64,000 bases of DNA from Dipetalonema caudispina. Lineage: Eukaryota > Nematoda > Chromadorea > Rhabditida > Onchocercidae. Position numbers and translations under genes: made by a program. Location of the stretch: contig JABVXV010000301.1 of the NCBI GenBank assembly GCA_013365325.1, positions 1 through 64,000 on the forward strand, written 5' to 3'. Below the pieces are notes generated by a model, which searched no databases, had not been told where the DNA came from, and was given only the letters and a program-made list of their open reading frames with translations. Every line of letters begins with the position of its first letter. Position 1 is the first letter of the stretch. Shown here piece by piece: positions 50,820 through 63,238 of this stretch.

Positions 50820-52260
50820 TAATAGAAATGAAGAATATGTTAGAATAAAAGCTAAGAGAAAGAAAATGCCTGTGAGAAAAAGAAAGACTTAATTAAGCAT
50901 GCCCACACTGAGGAAGTGAAATAGAAGAATTAGAAAATGAATTATTTAATCACTACCTTCAGAAATGTGGGAAAAACTCAAAATGATGAGATTCAAAAAG
51001 AACTACAAGAATGACAGCAGAAAATCTCATTTGGTAAAAAAAAATTCATAAATGATATTTAGAAAAAAGACACAATTAAATTTCAAACAAAACTGAGAAA
51101 CTACTGAATATCTTAAAAGATGAGATTTATATGCTTATAAATCAATTTAGTTTGATAGTTGAAACACGCTTCAGTCTCATTGACATTATATTTCCACCAT
51201 ATATCGTTCAAATAATTTGGGAATTTAAAAATTAATCTAAGGTCCTTTATTTCCCACTTCAAATCATTTTCATTTTTTAAAATGATACTACGTAAATATA
51301 GACGTGTTTAACTTTCAATCAAAAAACAAAAACAAGTTGTCAAATTTGATAATAGTAAAAAATGAACTATTATGATCGAAATAGTAAACTTATAACTGTG
51401 AAAAATTGATCGTTAAGATTGAAATGCATCTTTTTCCACAAACCAATGATCAGGAAATACTAAAATGCAAAATAATCAGTGAAAGTGAAATATACGCATG
51501 GCGCAACATAAAAGAATAAATAAAATATGTCATATGAACCAATACTTTTAGAATTAGGCAAATCTTAAATGAATTGGAATAATCTAAATTACAAGCCAAA
51601 TATCAAAGTGAACAGCAGACTACACAAAATAGAGAAGCACAAGTACTTGAAACGGAAAAAAAGTTAAAATCCAGAAATCAAGGGATAAGATCTCTCATAA
51701 CTGGAAAAAAAAATCAGTTGCAGGTAACAGCGAAGCAATTAAGCAATTATGGGTATGATAAAAAGATGGTTGTAGATAAACAACTGAAAGAATCTAAATT
51801 ACAAATGCAAAGAACAAAAGCATGAACTAATGCCTACACAATCAAATGAAATGCAAATTAAGGCAGATATAAAACTGGGATTTTCACCAATTCGTTTTTA
51901 AAATAAACTACAACATTCTTCAAACATTTTGAAGCTTTGAGTCAAATTATCTACCGGAAATCTCGACCCAAAAAATCTTTCACGATGTGGGAATAACAGC
52001 AGGGAAATGATATCACAGTAGAATCAGACATATCCAGTACCGAGAATATAAAGTAAATCGAGAAGACTTTACCAGAAAGTTACGACTAATGCTATATAGC
52101 TCAGATAATAAATAACTGGAAATGAAAGCAGCTGATATCATGACTGTTCTTCCGGTGGTTAATTCCTTGTTACTCTCTATTACCAGGAAGCAAATGGCAC
52201 CGAAAAGGAGCAGAATAAATAATACGCAACAATGGATCACAGCTTACTGTTCGGTTTTTG
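50820..52260 (+). pseudogene. Decayed coiled-coil protein coding remnant
   Basis: The plus strand holds a chain of coding-like pieces broken by in-frame stops and frame changes. Near 50862-50920 it reads EKENACEKKKDLIKHAHTEE, near 50920-50975 EIEELENELFNHYLQKCGK, and near 50985-51060 DEIQKELQE, stop, QQKISFGKKKF. At about 51556-51825 it reads ILNELE, stop, then a stretch with AQVLETEKKLKSRN and DKQLKESKLQM; after a frame change EQKHELMPTQSNEMQIKADI follows. Glu/Lys/Gln richness and spacing are those of a long coiled coil. No parent protein can be named by eye. The 3' limit (MAPKRSRINNTQQW near 52195) is vague. It may instead be a retrocopy or a dead exon series. Confidence 0.4.
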
Positions 52261-52841
52261 GATAGGAGTAGATACATAGCACAGCTACAGTGATCGAGGT
52301 CCATTATCAGATTATTATCTGATAATTTCCGTCAACTTCATTCTGGATTTCACATCCAAAAAAAGGAAAAAAAGATGTATAATTCACGAAGGAGAATCAG
52401 CGTTACGACGGGACGAAGAAACAAACGAGAAGCAACGAGGGTAGAAGTTTTAGATAATAAGTGTAGTGTTCGGTGAATCCAGTGAATCAGCATTTGATTT
52501 ACGTTGAAGCAAAAGTTTTCTAAAAATAATTTCAACTATTATTTGTAATTATTACGCCAAATTACAAATATATTATGTAATTAAGAAGTTCATAACGTCA
52601 CCTATATCAAACTATTCACAGCTTTCACTTGAGAAGTCCCCATATCACTTGTATGTAACTACTCTTAATTATTTCGAAAAAAAGATATTCCTGGAATTAC
52701 TTGTATTAAAGGGATATAACCGGCAAAAACAACGCGAAAGTTACGCTAGAATTACCCGAGAACACAGAGCATACCGTGAAAGCAACAAAGGTATATAAGG
52801 CTTGGTGAAATTTTCAAACAAAAAAACAAATCTTCCCTTCC

Positions 52842-52847
52842 TTTATT
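52842..52847 (-). terminator. Candidate polyadenylation signal of cua-1
   Basis: AATAAA on the minus strand about 160 bases past the cua-1 stop codon. Supported by position only. Confidence 0.35.
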
Positions 52848-53007
52848 AATTAAAGCCATCTTAAAATACATAATGAGAAAAATGTGTAAATTTGATTAAG
52901 GCTACCTTAAGACACATCGGATGAGCAAATAAATGAATAAATTTAATTAAAGCGATCACATAAAATGAGAAAACTAAATATATAACACATTTTTCTCAGT
53001 TGCAAGA

Positions 53008-56000
53008 TTAACTGACAGACCTATCGAGTGGTGTAATACGATTTATACTTTGCTGTGAATCGAATATCGAGCTTATTGTTGAAATGATTGAACTGAATGA
53101 TAGTTTTGAAATCGACCGCCTCACCGCAAAATCATCCAAACCGCGATGTACAGCAACCGGCCAATCACCCATTGCTAAGCGTGCTTGATGGTTGTGAAAC
53201 TCTACACAAGCCAAACTTTGCTGAGTTGGCTTCCTAAATGGTGAGGTCGAAAATATACGCCAGAAATGAATGATTGGTTAGCCGATAAAAAAGTTGATTG
53301 AATCGAAAGTCAAAAATTTGTTTCCGAAAGGTACCACTTGACTCACAAATCAATCAAAAGATTACGGAACTTTTTAAGATTAAGAATTATGAAATGTAAT
53401 GAAATTAATAATTTACTTATACAGTCTTAGCAGCAAGGACGAAGCGACAACACTAACTGACGATAAAGCCATCGCTGCTGCTGCCATCCACGGTTGAATT
53501 GTAAAACCCCAAGGCATGAAAACACCTGAAATGAGAACTTTATTTTAAAAGTCTATTAACCAATATTATCAATATTAATATGTCAACACCATTATCATGG
53601 AAGCATTGTTGCTTTGACATTTTATGGCATGTCTTTTCGAGGATTTAATCATCGAGTCTATTTGCATATGATAAGAATAGCGAAGGCAAAATTAGTTTGG
53701 ATGACTGATCAGAAATAAAATATGAGGAATGAGTCTCTAAATTCACATTTTTGATAATTTTCAAACTTAAATTCTGATAAAACAATCCAAATGAGACTAA
53801 ATCTGATGATTTCTTTTAAGTTAATAATGTTAGTTGGATTTATCCCTAATTTAACTTTCATTACTTTTTTCCTTTCTGCGTTTACCATATCCTCTCAAAT
53901 CCCAATGTGTCTTTAGTTATGTCAAAAGACATGGGTGTAACACTAGTTGCAAACCTGCGGAGACAATTGCTGACTCAACAGGACCAAATTTTTAACAGTC
54001 CTTCAAGAAAAGCAAATTTTTAATAGTCTTTCAATGGAATCATAAACTAAACTAAATAATCCCTATTAAAATAAAAAAATTGAACCTATAGCAGGAAAAC
54101 TAACCGGCAGCAATAGGGATTCCAATAACATTGTATAATACAGCAAACAAAAAATTAAGTTGTATACGACGTGTCGTCCGTTTCGACAAATCAATCGCTG
54201 CTACTACATCAATAAGATCATTCTGAATAATATCAATTAGCTACTTAACTTACTTTTATCAATGCAATTACTACTTTTCCGAAAATATCTATCCTACTCT
54301 TTCCAATCCAATGTATGTCAGAAAGAGTAATAGCTAGCATGAAAGGAAAAATCAGAAATAAATCTAATTATGGATATTATGAACTGAATGATTCCTCATA
54401 GAATCCTGCTCTAAAGTAAATTGTAATGAAAAATCTTACTTTTACTAGGACGATACCAGCACTTTCGATTGCAACATCTGAACCAGCAGCGATAGCAATG
54501 CCAACATCAGCACTAGCCAAAGCTGGGCTATCATTTATTCCATCACCAACCATCGCTACTCGCTCTTTCATTTCCTGGAACAAAGGGCGAGGAAAATTAT
54601 ATAATATCGTTTATGACATTCGATATAAGAAGATATATGTTAATGTTAGGTGATTTCAATTCAGCCCATCGAAAAACTTATCACCTATGTGGCGAGAAAC
54701 AAAGCTATATCTCCACGAATCGTAGCAGAAAAACTATGAAAAAACTGAACAAAAGACCAAACAGAAGTGTTTGAGAAGGTACTTCAACGATGGAAAAAAC
54801 TTCAAGCTGTAGTAAGACGAAAAGTGAATTCCAGTGACAACACTACTTACAGTAACACTCGAAGCACCAAAACTTGTATTAGTATAGCTAAAATCATCAC
54901 CAAAGTTTCTAATTTATATATTAATAATAAAATTAATTATTTACAAGTTCGTTTGTTAAGAAAGCGCTTATAAAACACCTGCAGTTGTTCAATTTTAATT
55001 CGCTTCTGATTCGGCAAAACTTCGGCAAATACTTCGCGGATACCAACTTGTCTAGCGGTGGCTGCTGCAGTACGGGCATTATCACCCGTCAAGAGGATTA
55101 CTCTGATATTCATACGCTGCAGAGCCCAAACAGCAAGAGCGCTTTCATCCTTTACTATATCTGCTATACTTATTATCGCCGCAAGATAACCTGGAACACG
55201 GAAAAAACGTTAACTATACTTTACTGCAATTACTTCAATACTAATGTACCAATGTACTGTTCATCTATGCGCTCTAATACGCATTTCCATATGACAGCTA
55301 CCTAAGAATAATCTGACTTTCTTTATTTTATCTATTTTACATCAATATTTGAAAGTTAAAAATTTCATTAATTATAAATACTATTGCATTACCATTTATT
55401 GCACACATAACGGATATGTGTCCAGCTGTCTGCTCTTCCTTAATAAGATTTCCAACATACTCATCAACTGCAACTGCATTTTTGGCCATCCATCGTTCAT
55501 TACCGATTACAACTCGAAGTGGCTTATTATCATTAAATATAGCTTTATGAATACCTGTAAAAAGATTCTAATCTTTTAATTTTTTTGATGGCAACGAAGA
55601 TATTAAAATTTAAAACTAAAAAATTCAAATGACAATAATGCATATTGTCTATCAAAGAGAAATACAATAAAACGAATAGCACACATGATTTCATATCTTA
55701 ATTCACCGCGACATATCTTTCGGAAAAATTGAAAAATTCTTTTCATTTTCCTATCTACAGCAATATAAAAAGGCATTCATTACAAATATCTGGTTCTTAG
55801 AAAAATCACCACTAAAAGTATTTGAAAAACAGAATGCAATTAGCATGTGGAAAAATTTGAAGGAAACTATGTCCTATAACTTACCGTAATGTTCATTCCT
55901 AATTAATGTGACATCACCACTGCTTAATTTTATTATCGAATCGATCTGGGATTTTGTCTCTTGTGTTGTACTTAGTAACATATCATCAATTTTTCGCACT

Positions 56001-59000
56001 TCACAAGCAATTCCATTTCCAGCCGAAGCATGAAACCGGCGTACAGTGGCCCATTCTTTCGTATTTAACCACTACAAAATAAAAATGTATGGTTGTATAG
56101 GCATTGCAGGAATTAGAAGATAGTCTGGAACGGAATTTCCAAAAACTTTACTGAAATTTTACATAATTTTCCTCGGAAAATTCATTTAGCATTACTTACT
56201 TCTTTTACAAAAGAAGTAATTGAATTGGCAATAGGATGTTCACTGTTTGATTCGGCTGAACCAATGGCTGCGAACAATTTCAACAGCGATAAACGATTTT
56301 CCGAAATCAACGTATGAATTACTACTACTCGTGGATGACCTTTGGTTACAGTGCCAGTTTTATCCATAACAACTGTCGTGATCTGGAAAAATAAGTTACT
56401 TTTTATCTATAAACTATATTTGAAAATAACTATAGATAAATTTAAAATATTTCCACTGACAAAAATCACTTTAATTGCTGCTGGAGGTTCCGAAATTCGT
56501 TTCATGCTCAGATGGGCCATACAAACATTTATGCAACAGTTGCCACAAACTTATAATTCACAAATACTATAAATCTTTGAAAAGGTTTCAGAAATAACTG
56601 CTGCTTACCTTATGGGCCATTTCTAACGGTTCACCACCTTTAATGAGTATACCATTAACGGCACCAATACCTGTACCAACCATTACTGCCGTCGGTGTTG
56701 CCAAGCCTAGTGAACAGGGACATGCTATTGCTAACACTGTGATAGCTGCTTCAAAAGCGCGTTTCAATATAACCTCCATCTTTGTTCTTTTATCCTGCAA
56801 AAAAAAAAAGAAAGCATATTAATTTTCGAATATTTCTCGGCCCACAGTTTAGGCGTTAAAACTTCTTGTGAAATTTTAAAGTACAACCCTCAAAATACTC
56901 TATATCACTACAAGAACACATTTCCGCCATGACATTTTACTCATATGCTAGAACATCAATGCTTTAATAATTCCTACGCCTCTCTTTGCAAAGGATAGAA
57001 AAGTTTAATGTTATGAACAATCGATAAAATGAACAACACCGTGGTAGTTTTCAATGTAATTAAAGAGTTAAGATTAATCAAACGTACGGTGTGAAGGAAA
57101 TACCCCAATGACAACATTAATCCTCAGCAAACTGATAGTGAAATTTCCGGCTCAAAATATTTGAACATATGTCATAGCTTATAAAGCTCTAGTTTATAAT
57201 GGTCAAGTTTCACCGTAATACATTTAGACACTCACTTCCATATTTCTTAATTCTAAACAAAAAATAAAGAAATCGCACCATATATTCCATATCCACAACA
57301 TATAAACCAACAAAAATCCAGGCAACAAGTGTTAATGTTGCTAAACCAATAACTACTGGTACAAAGAAGCCGGCTATTCGGTCAGCTGTTTGCTGTATTG
57401 GTGCCTATAAAGAAACGGAACTACGAAGGACAAAAAACTAAACTGTAAAGTAGTGCAATAGTAAAGTAGCATAATTAATTCTTTTAAATATAACGAAGAA
57501 CTGGAACCACTATCAAGTATGCAAATGAAATATTCGTTTACAATATACGAACTTTAGAAGTTTGCGCTTCCTCAACCAAACGAACAATTTGCGCCAAAGT
57601 TGTTTCCTGACCAACATGAGTTGTCCGTATCAGTAATGTTCCATGTTGATTAACGGAACCACCTATTACCGTGCTACCTGAAATAAGTATTGCTACTATA
57701 TGAGTGACAATAACTGATACCTATTGCTTGAGCGATAACAACAATGAAATATCCAACTAATGGGGGAGAATTCCACCACTATCAAAAATTTACTATATTA
57801 TAATGATGTGTCTACGCTGTCTATTAAAAGTAGATTTAAAGTTCTAAATTTCATATGGGATTTCCATAATTTCACTTCTTTTACGATGGCTCCTTCTCCT
57901 GTTATCATGTCACTAAGTATACGTACAAAAGAAAAATTTTGTCAGTGCTCCGCTCCTTCCTGATCACATGAAATAAAATTTATTCTAACAAAGCAAATTG
58001 AAAGAAAAGCAAAGCAGGAGTGAAGGAGTCATGAAACTACCTTCTCTCTTGACAACAGGCATCGATTCTCCAGTTACAAATGATTCATCCGCCGCACTTT
58101 TACCATCCACAACAGTTCCATCAGCTGGAATTTTAGCACCCGGAACAACTTTCAATAGGTCACCTCTTTGAACCTGAAAAACCAGGGAAAATTAACCTTC
58201 TCTCTTGACAACAGATATCGATTCTCCAGCTACAAATGATTGCTCCGCCGCACTTTTTCATTCAATACACAACTAGATATCTCTACGCATTTCTACATGC
58301 TTAAAATATGTCAAAATGAACAAACATTTTTTCCAAATCGAACTCACCAATTCGACATCAATATTTTCCTCGGATAAAATACGTCCATCGTCATCCCGAG
58401 TAACTAATACTGCTTCCTTCGCTTGTAATGACATCAGCTTACTTAGGGCTTCCGACGTTTTACCCTTTGCTTTGTGCTCCAACCATCGACCTAACGATAC
58501 GAAAGTTATAAGCATTGGAGTAACGTCGAAAAATGTCATCGGGCTACTTGACCACCTAAAACAAGAGCAAACTTGAGACATCACTGATGCAAATAAAAGC
58601 AAATAATAATTAAAAACATAAAAACAGATAAATATGTACGTATAAGCAAATGTAAATATTGATATAACATCTAAAAAATGGAACTCTTGCTTAAGATTAA
58701 TCCCTTATTTTATATATAGATATCTAAGGGGCATCAAGAATTTTGATCCTTCGCCCAAATTTAATGAAGTATAGAAGTTGGAGTGATGATTTAGAAAAAA
58801 TTACCACTACTCTTTTTGACTCTTTTTGAGAACTGAAAACATTCATGAAATTCAAAACTTAATATGACCTTATAATAACATTCCAACTGACAACACAACA
58901 TTCACCCAAAATTACCGAGCTTCTGTAAATATTCACCTTAAAACGATAGCTATCACAACAACAGTTACGGAATATAAATATGAAGTGGTTGTCGCAAGCA

Positions 59001-62000
59001 CGATTAAAACATCCATATTAGCTGAACCATGTTTCACCGCTCTCCAACTTTGCAAATAAAAGTATTTTCCACCAAATAACTAAAATTTGAAAAATATCAA
59101 TAACAACACAGTAGTAACACAGTAGTACAAGGATATCAAAGTACACTACCAAATAAATATCAAACTAAGTGATTAAATAAGCACGAAATTAGACTGGTAC
59201 AAAGTAAGTAACTTATAAGGGAGATGATACTTGAATAATTGCACGATGGTGCAATTTTGACAATAAAATTAATGCAAAATAGAGCAAATTAAAGAAACGT
59301 TTGTTAACAATTACTAATCGCTACCTGCACAGGTGTGCATAGAACAAATAAAATGAGATTATCCAAACTGAGTGCAGGAGTAAATACTGATGTTTGCATT
59401 TCAGGATGCATCGGTGTATGGAGGAACCAATGAAAATAAATCATTACAGCCATTACCGGCACTCCAAACAGCAGTGATACCAACAGTGAAATCCTCCATC
59501 TGAAGTTGAAATTCACTACGAAATTTTTACATTATTCCAGTTACAGTATTAATTTCAACGTCTGAATAAGAATGATATGGCTTTGGAGCACCAAAACTCA
59601 CTCAACATTTACCTCCCAAGATACTGGAAAACTTACCCGCAGCAACAGGTAAGGCACTCCGATGAGGCGTGGTCACTGTACACAAAATTAAAATTATAAG
59701 CAGAAATATGCACTACAGATTCCTTTGGAAAGTTAACATACTTTGTTACTTCTGCCGAATGATCCAGCCTTTTCAGCTGCTCATCGTGACATGCAACTGT
59801 TGCCGAATATCCCAAATCCTCAACGATTTTATCATAAATTAAGAAAGCAATGGAATAAAATCTCAATATGAATTACTATCAACGTAAGTATTAACTTGAG
59901 TAAAGCTTCTCACCTCTATCACTTTGATAATATCACGTGGACCTATAAATGTAGGAGTGTATTCAATTCTTGCAGAGGATGTTGCTAATGAAACAGAACA
60001 TGATTCGATTCCCTTCCTAGCAACAACATGTGATTCAATTCTTTGGACGCACATTCCTGATGATAATCCAGTAATCTAAAATCGATAACTGCATCTAACT
60101 CAATGATTAGTATAATAAGTATAATCACTCGCTATTATCAAAACAAGTTCAACGCACGGAACCACCAGAGAGCTGCCAGTCATAAAGAAATTGTTGCAAA
60201 ATGATATCATTTTAAAATTTAACAACAAACTAATACATTTTTTACATATATTTCCAATATTTGACATAAATTATAATACATTTGTTGTTTCCTATATCAA
60301 GACAAATGATTAAATCTAAAGCTAAACCATAAAAATTGTGAAATATCTCTAGTAAAAAAAATAAGTTCTGATTGAAAGTATATTTGTGGTTACCGTGTAA
60401 GCTAAGTTTCGTTTGAATTACCACGTAACGCTAAGTTTCGCTCATCCCCATGTTATGGGAATGATGTTAATAACAAAGTAGATGAAAGAAGGACTGAGGA
60501 AAAGCTTTGGATGATTTCTGATTGCTGTACCATCATCTCCTGAACTGCATAGTTTTTCACGAAGTAAAAACAAATTTCAATATGAGAATATCGAAATTAT
60601 AATATAATTGAAATCAAGCAATCAGCAAAAACAACAAAAATAATTAATAACTAATATAACTGAGTTTAGAGAACATTTACCAGTAAATTTAGCACAGAAT
60701 GATTTCTAGATCCATCATCGATAATCGTAGCTCGGTAACCTAGCAGGCTGATTTCATCAGCTATATGTTCGGCAGCAATTACCAATGAATCATATACCAC
60801 TTCCGCTTTTGACGACATCAAAGCTACGACTACAGAATGCACACCTGGAATAGCATAACTTTTACACATGGATAAAATTACTGCATATCGAATTATTTCT
60901 CAATCTTTCAGTTGTGATTTATTTAAAGTTTATAGAACTGGGAACTAAATTTTTGATTACAATTGAGATTAAAGGTCAGAAAACTCCTAGTCAAAAAAAC
61001 TTCGAAATTTTTGTCTGTCTGTTGCAAACTGAACTTGACTTGTCTAAAATTATGTCAGTAAACAGAAATTAAAAACTAAGAATGATGTAAAAACTATGAC
61101 AAAACCTTTCAATTTTCCAATATTTCGTTCTATGTATGCAACACATGAAGCACATGTCATTCCTTCCACTGAAAATGTTCGCTTCTCGATGGAATCATCA
61201 TTTAGTGGTCCAAATTTGGCCGTTTTTTTCCCAAGTTTTACAGCGCATTCATTAACTTCACATGAGTCATCTTCCTTTTTAAGTAAAACTGACGGAGATG
61301 TATCAGGCAACATTTCCTCGAAATAATCTGGAAAATGGTGCTATTTAAGAAGCATAATTATCTCAAAGAAAAGCGTAATTTCGGATTTTTTCGAAGAATT
61401 AACAAAGCAGAATTTGAGCTCTATTTGGGAACATCATTTAAGAACAAAGAGTTTTTGAATTTTTTCTGTTCAACGTACATTTTATGCATGATAGTTTCTA
61501 GATGATAATGTGTTGAAAAAAGTCATACGTCAGCTTACTGTGCTTTTAATGCAATTTTCCAAGTTTTTTGGTAAACTGGTTTTCCGCTTAGCAATACCAG
61601 AAATATAGTTCAAAAATAAGCAAAATATATCGTTTTAAGTTCGTAAATTTTTCTTAATTATCCTGATGGATTGTACGGTGAAAATTTGACAGACAAGGAA
61701 AAAAACCTTGAGTTCGCAGGAGTTGTGCGTCAAAGCCCATATCGGTGACTAGTTCAACAACCATCTGAACGCTCCATCTAGAAGTATCGTAAACAATCCG
61801 CCCTTAAATGATTTACAGAACTGAATTAAAACTAAAAAACAAAAAGAAAAATAAAACAACTTTAGCTAGAGAGGCAAAAAAGTGAATGCAAAAAATGTTT
61901 CATGCAAGACTGGCTTAGTTTGAAATCGCAAAGTTTCCATTTACCAGACATATTTTCGGGCTAAATGGAGTTGAACTGTCTTTATCTGAGTTATTTATCA

Positions 62001-63235
62001 CCAAATATCCAGGGAATTTTCTGTTCTCATTTAAAAAATCCAACTAATAGTGACCAACCTTCAAATTTATTAAGTGAAACAGAAATCGATTTTATGCCAT
62101 CGTTTCTTCCAATAGTCTCCTCGATATTATTTACACATGAATGGCATGTCATCCCGTTGATTTCAATTACTGCTTCCTTGAATTTCGAGATTACCGGACT
62201 TTTACTCAAGTGTTTTTCATTATCTGAAAAAGAAAATGCGAAAGATTTCCAAACAAAAAAAGAGGATGAAAAAACTAAGCTTTGAAAAAAAGAAAAGAGC
62301 ACAACTCCAAGATATGAAATCAAGAAGCCAGAAAGAAAAAAGGATACCGAAAAAAAATAAATGAATAAATTGTCCAACATTTTAATGAAAAAATGCTAAA
62401 ACACTAATACACAGGTAGGAGTGGGAGAAATTCGTGAGAAATTTTTTAAACGTCAAATTTCCTTAAATCTTAACAATGATGATGAGCTACAGGTGATATT
62501 CGATAATTTGGGTAACAGATCAATGACTATTGATCTTATATTTAAAATCGCACTAATTTCGAAAATCTTCTATATTATTTTTTTGAATAAAATTTATAAG
62601 TGAGATTCATAGTCAGAATATATGAAATAATTTGATAGATTTCCTTTTTTTTCCTACTTTTTGAAATTTTTACTGAGTAATAATGAAGGAAAAATTAAAG
62701 CCACTAATGCTAAGTTAAATGAAAATGTCACTGATGTCTTTCATACTTCATTTTACCGGCGGAATGGAATATGATATTAAAACTTCCGCAACAAGACTAA
62801 CATTTCATTTCGATGAATCGAATTCAACAATAATTCCAGAATTAAACTTAAAATAACTTTTTAATACTAACACACAATTCTAATACACATAATATTGATG
62901 GCATTATTATGCCATTTAGACATGTGTCGAACACTTTTCTGTACTAATCATCTGCATTTCAGATCTAACCCTTTTGCCGCATTTAAATCACTGCATTATG
63001 CTTAATTTTAATTAAAATTGTCTTCGAAAATATTGAAATTTCATGTCAAAATGCAATAAGAACCGTTTTTATTATCGATTGATACAGCTGCCTGACATAT
63101 GTTTCTTGTCCCACGTAACTTATCTTGAATACTTTTGGCCGATGAGTGAGATGGCATTCCTTTTACATCAATTATCGTAACTTCTTTATCTGTTTGTTGA
63201 TTCAGAAAACTAAGTAATTCTATATCATCGGTCAT
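53008..63235 (-). CDS. cua-1: Copper-transporting P1B-type ATPase (ATP7A/B orthologue), 23 exons, 1174 aa
   Basis: Exons in transcript order: 63235-63064, 62223-62059, 61802-61707, 61327-61106, 60844-60681, 60075-59914, 59818-59742, 59675-59637, 59499-59325, 59079-58937, 58555-58348, 58173-58041, 57677-57553, 57404-57279, 56794-56609, 56382-56200, 56071-55885, 55554-55393, 55190-54979, 54574-54440, 54222-54105, 53525-53417, 53233-53008. It pumps Cu(I) across secretory-pathway membranes using ATP. Of four N-terminal HMA units, two are intact (GMTCHSC at 81-87, GMTCASC at 200-206). The first has GMPSHSS (26-32) and lacks its second half; the fourth has GLSSGMC (276-282). Then come the transmembrane segments, TGES (575-578), the CPC of ACPCSLG (694-696), DKTGT (738-742), SEHP (778-781), TGDN (943-946) and GDGINDSP (989-996). 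The final exon, joined as LYKKPT, matches the ATP7A tail start. The ATG abuts an acceptor. Length is near C. elegans CUA-1. Confidence 0.97.
58195..58257 (-). pseudogene. Dead partial copy of cua-1 exon 12 inside intron 11
   Basis: A 63-base segment matches 58039-58101 (3' end of exon 12 plus its donor) at 58 of 63 positions, offset 156 bases. It would read SFVAGES and VVKRE on the minus strand, so the TGES threonine is lost. The 5' half of the exon is missing and a stop codon lies just before it. It looks like a relic of a local tandem duplication. Confidence 0.85.
60390..60444 (+). repeat. Imperfect 28-bp tandem duplication in cua-1 intron
   Basis: Two neighbouring copies of TTACCRYGTAA(C)GCTAAGTTTCG lie in the intron between exons 5 and 6 of cua-1. 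Confidence 0.7.
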
Positions 63236-63238
63236 CTG
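63236..63238 (-). promoter_or_regulatory. Acceptor directly abutting the cua-1 ATG
   Basis: The minus strand reads TTTTTCAG immediately followed by ATG. No in-frame coding exon was seen upstream in the remaining 760 bases, so a spliced leader or non-coding first exon is likely. If an upstream coding exon exists it lies outside the window. Confidence 0.55.

Noticed and set aside
52013..52240. Minus-strand 75-codon hydrophobic frame
   Set aside because: It lies opposite the coiled-coil remnant, with no splice sites or recognised family.
53408..53525. Stop codon right after exon 22 of cua-1 (LYK, stop) as a shorter C-terminus
   Set aside because: The GTAAAT donor inside that codon series joins exon 23 to give LYKKPT, matching the ATP7A tail, so the longer form is preferred; a read-through short form cannot be excluded.
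54426..56572. Several plus-strand open frames of 66-106 codons
   Set aside because: They overlap cua-1 exons on the minus strand and are shadows of them.
53008..63235. Bacterial (endosymbiont) origin of the copper ATPase
   Set aside because: 22 spliceosomal introns, ATP7-type tail and multiple HMA domains show a native nematode gene.
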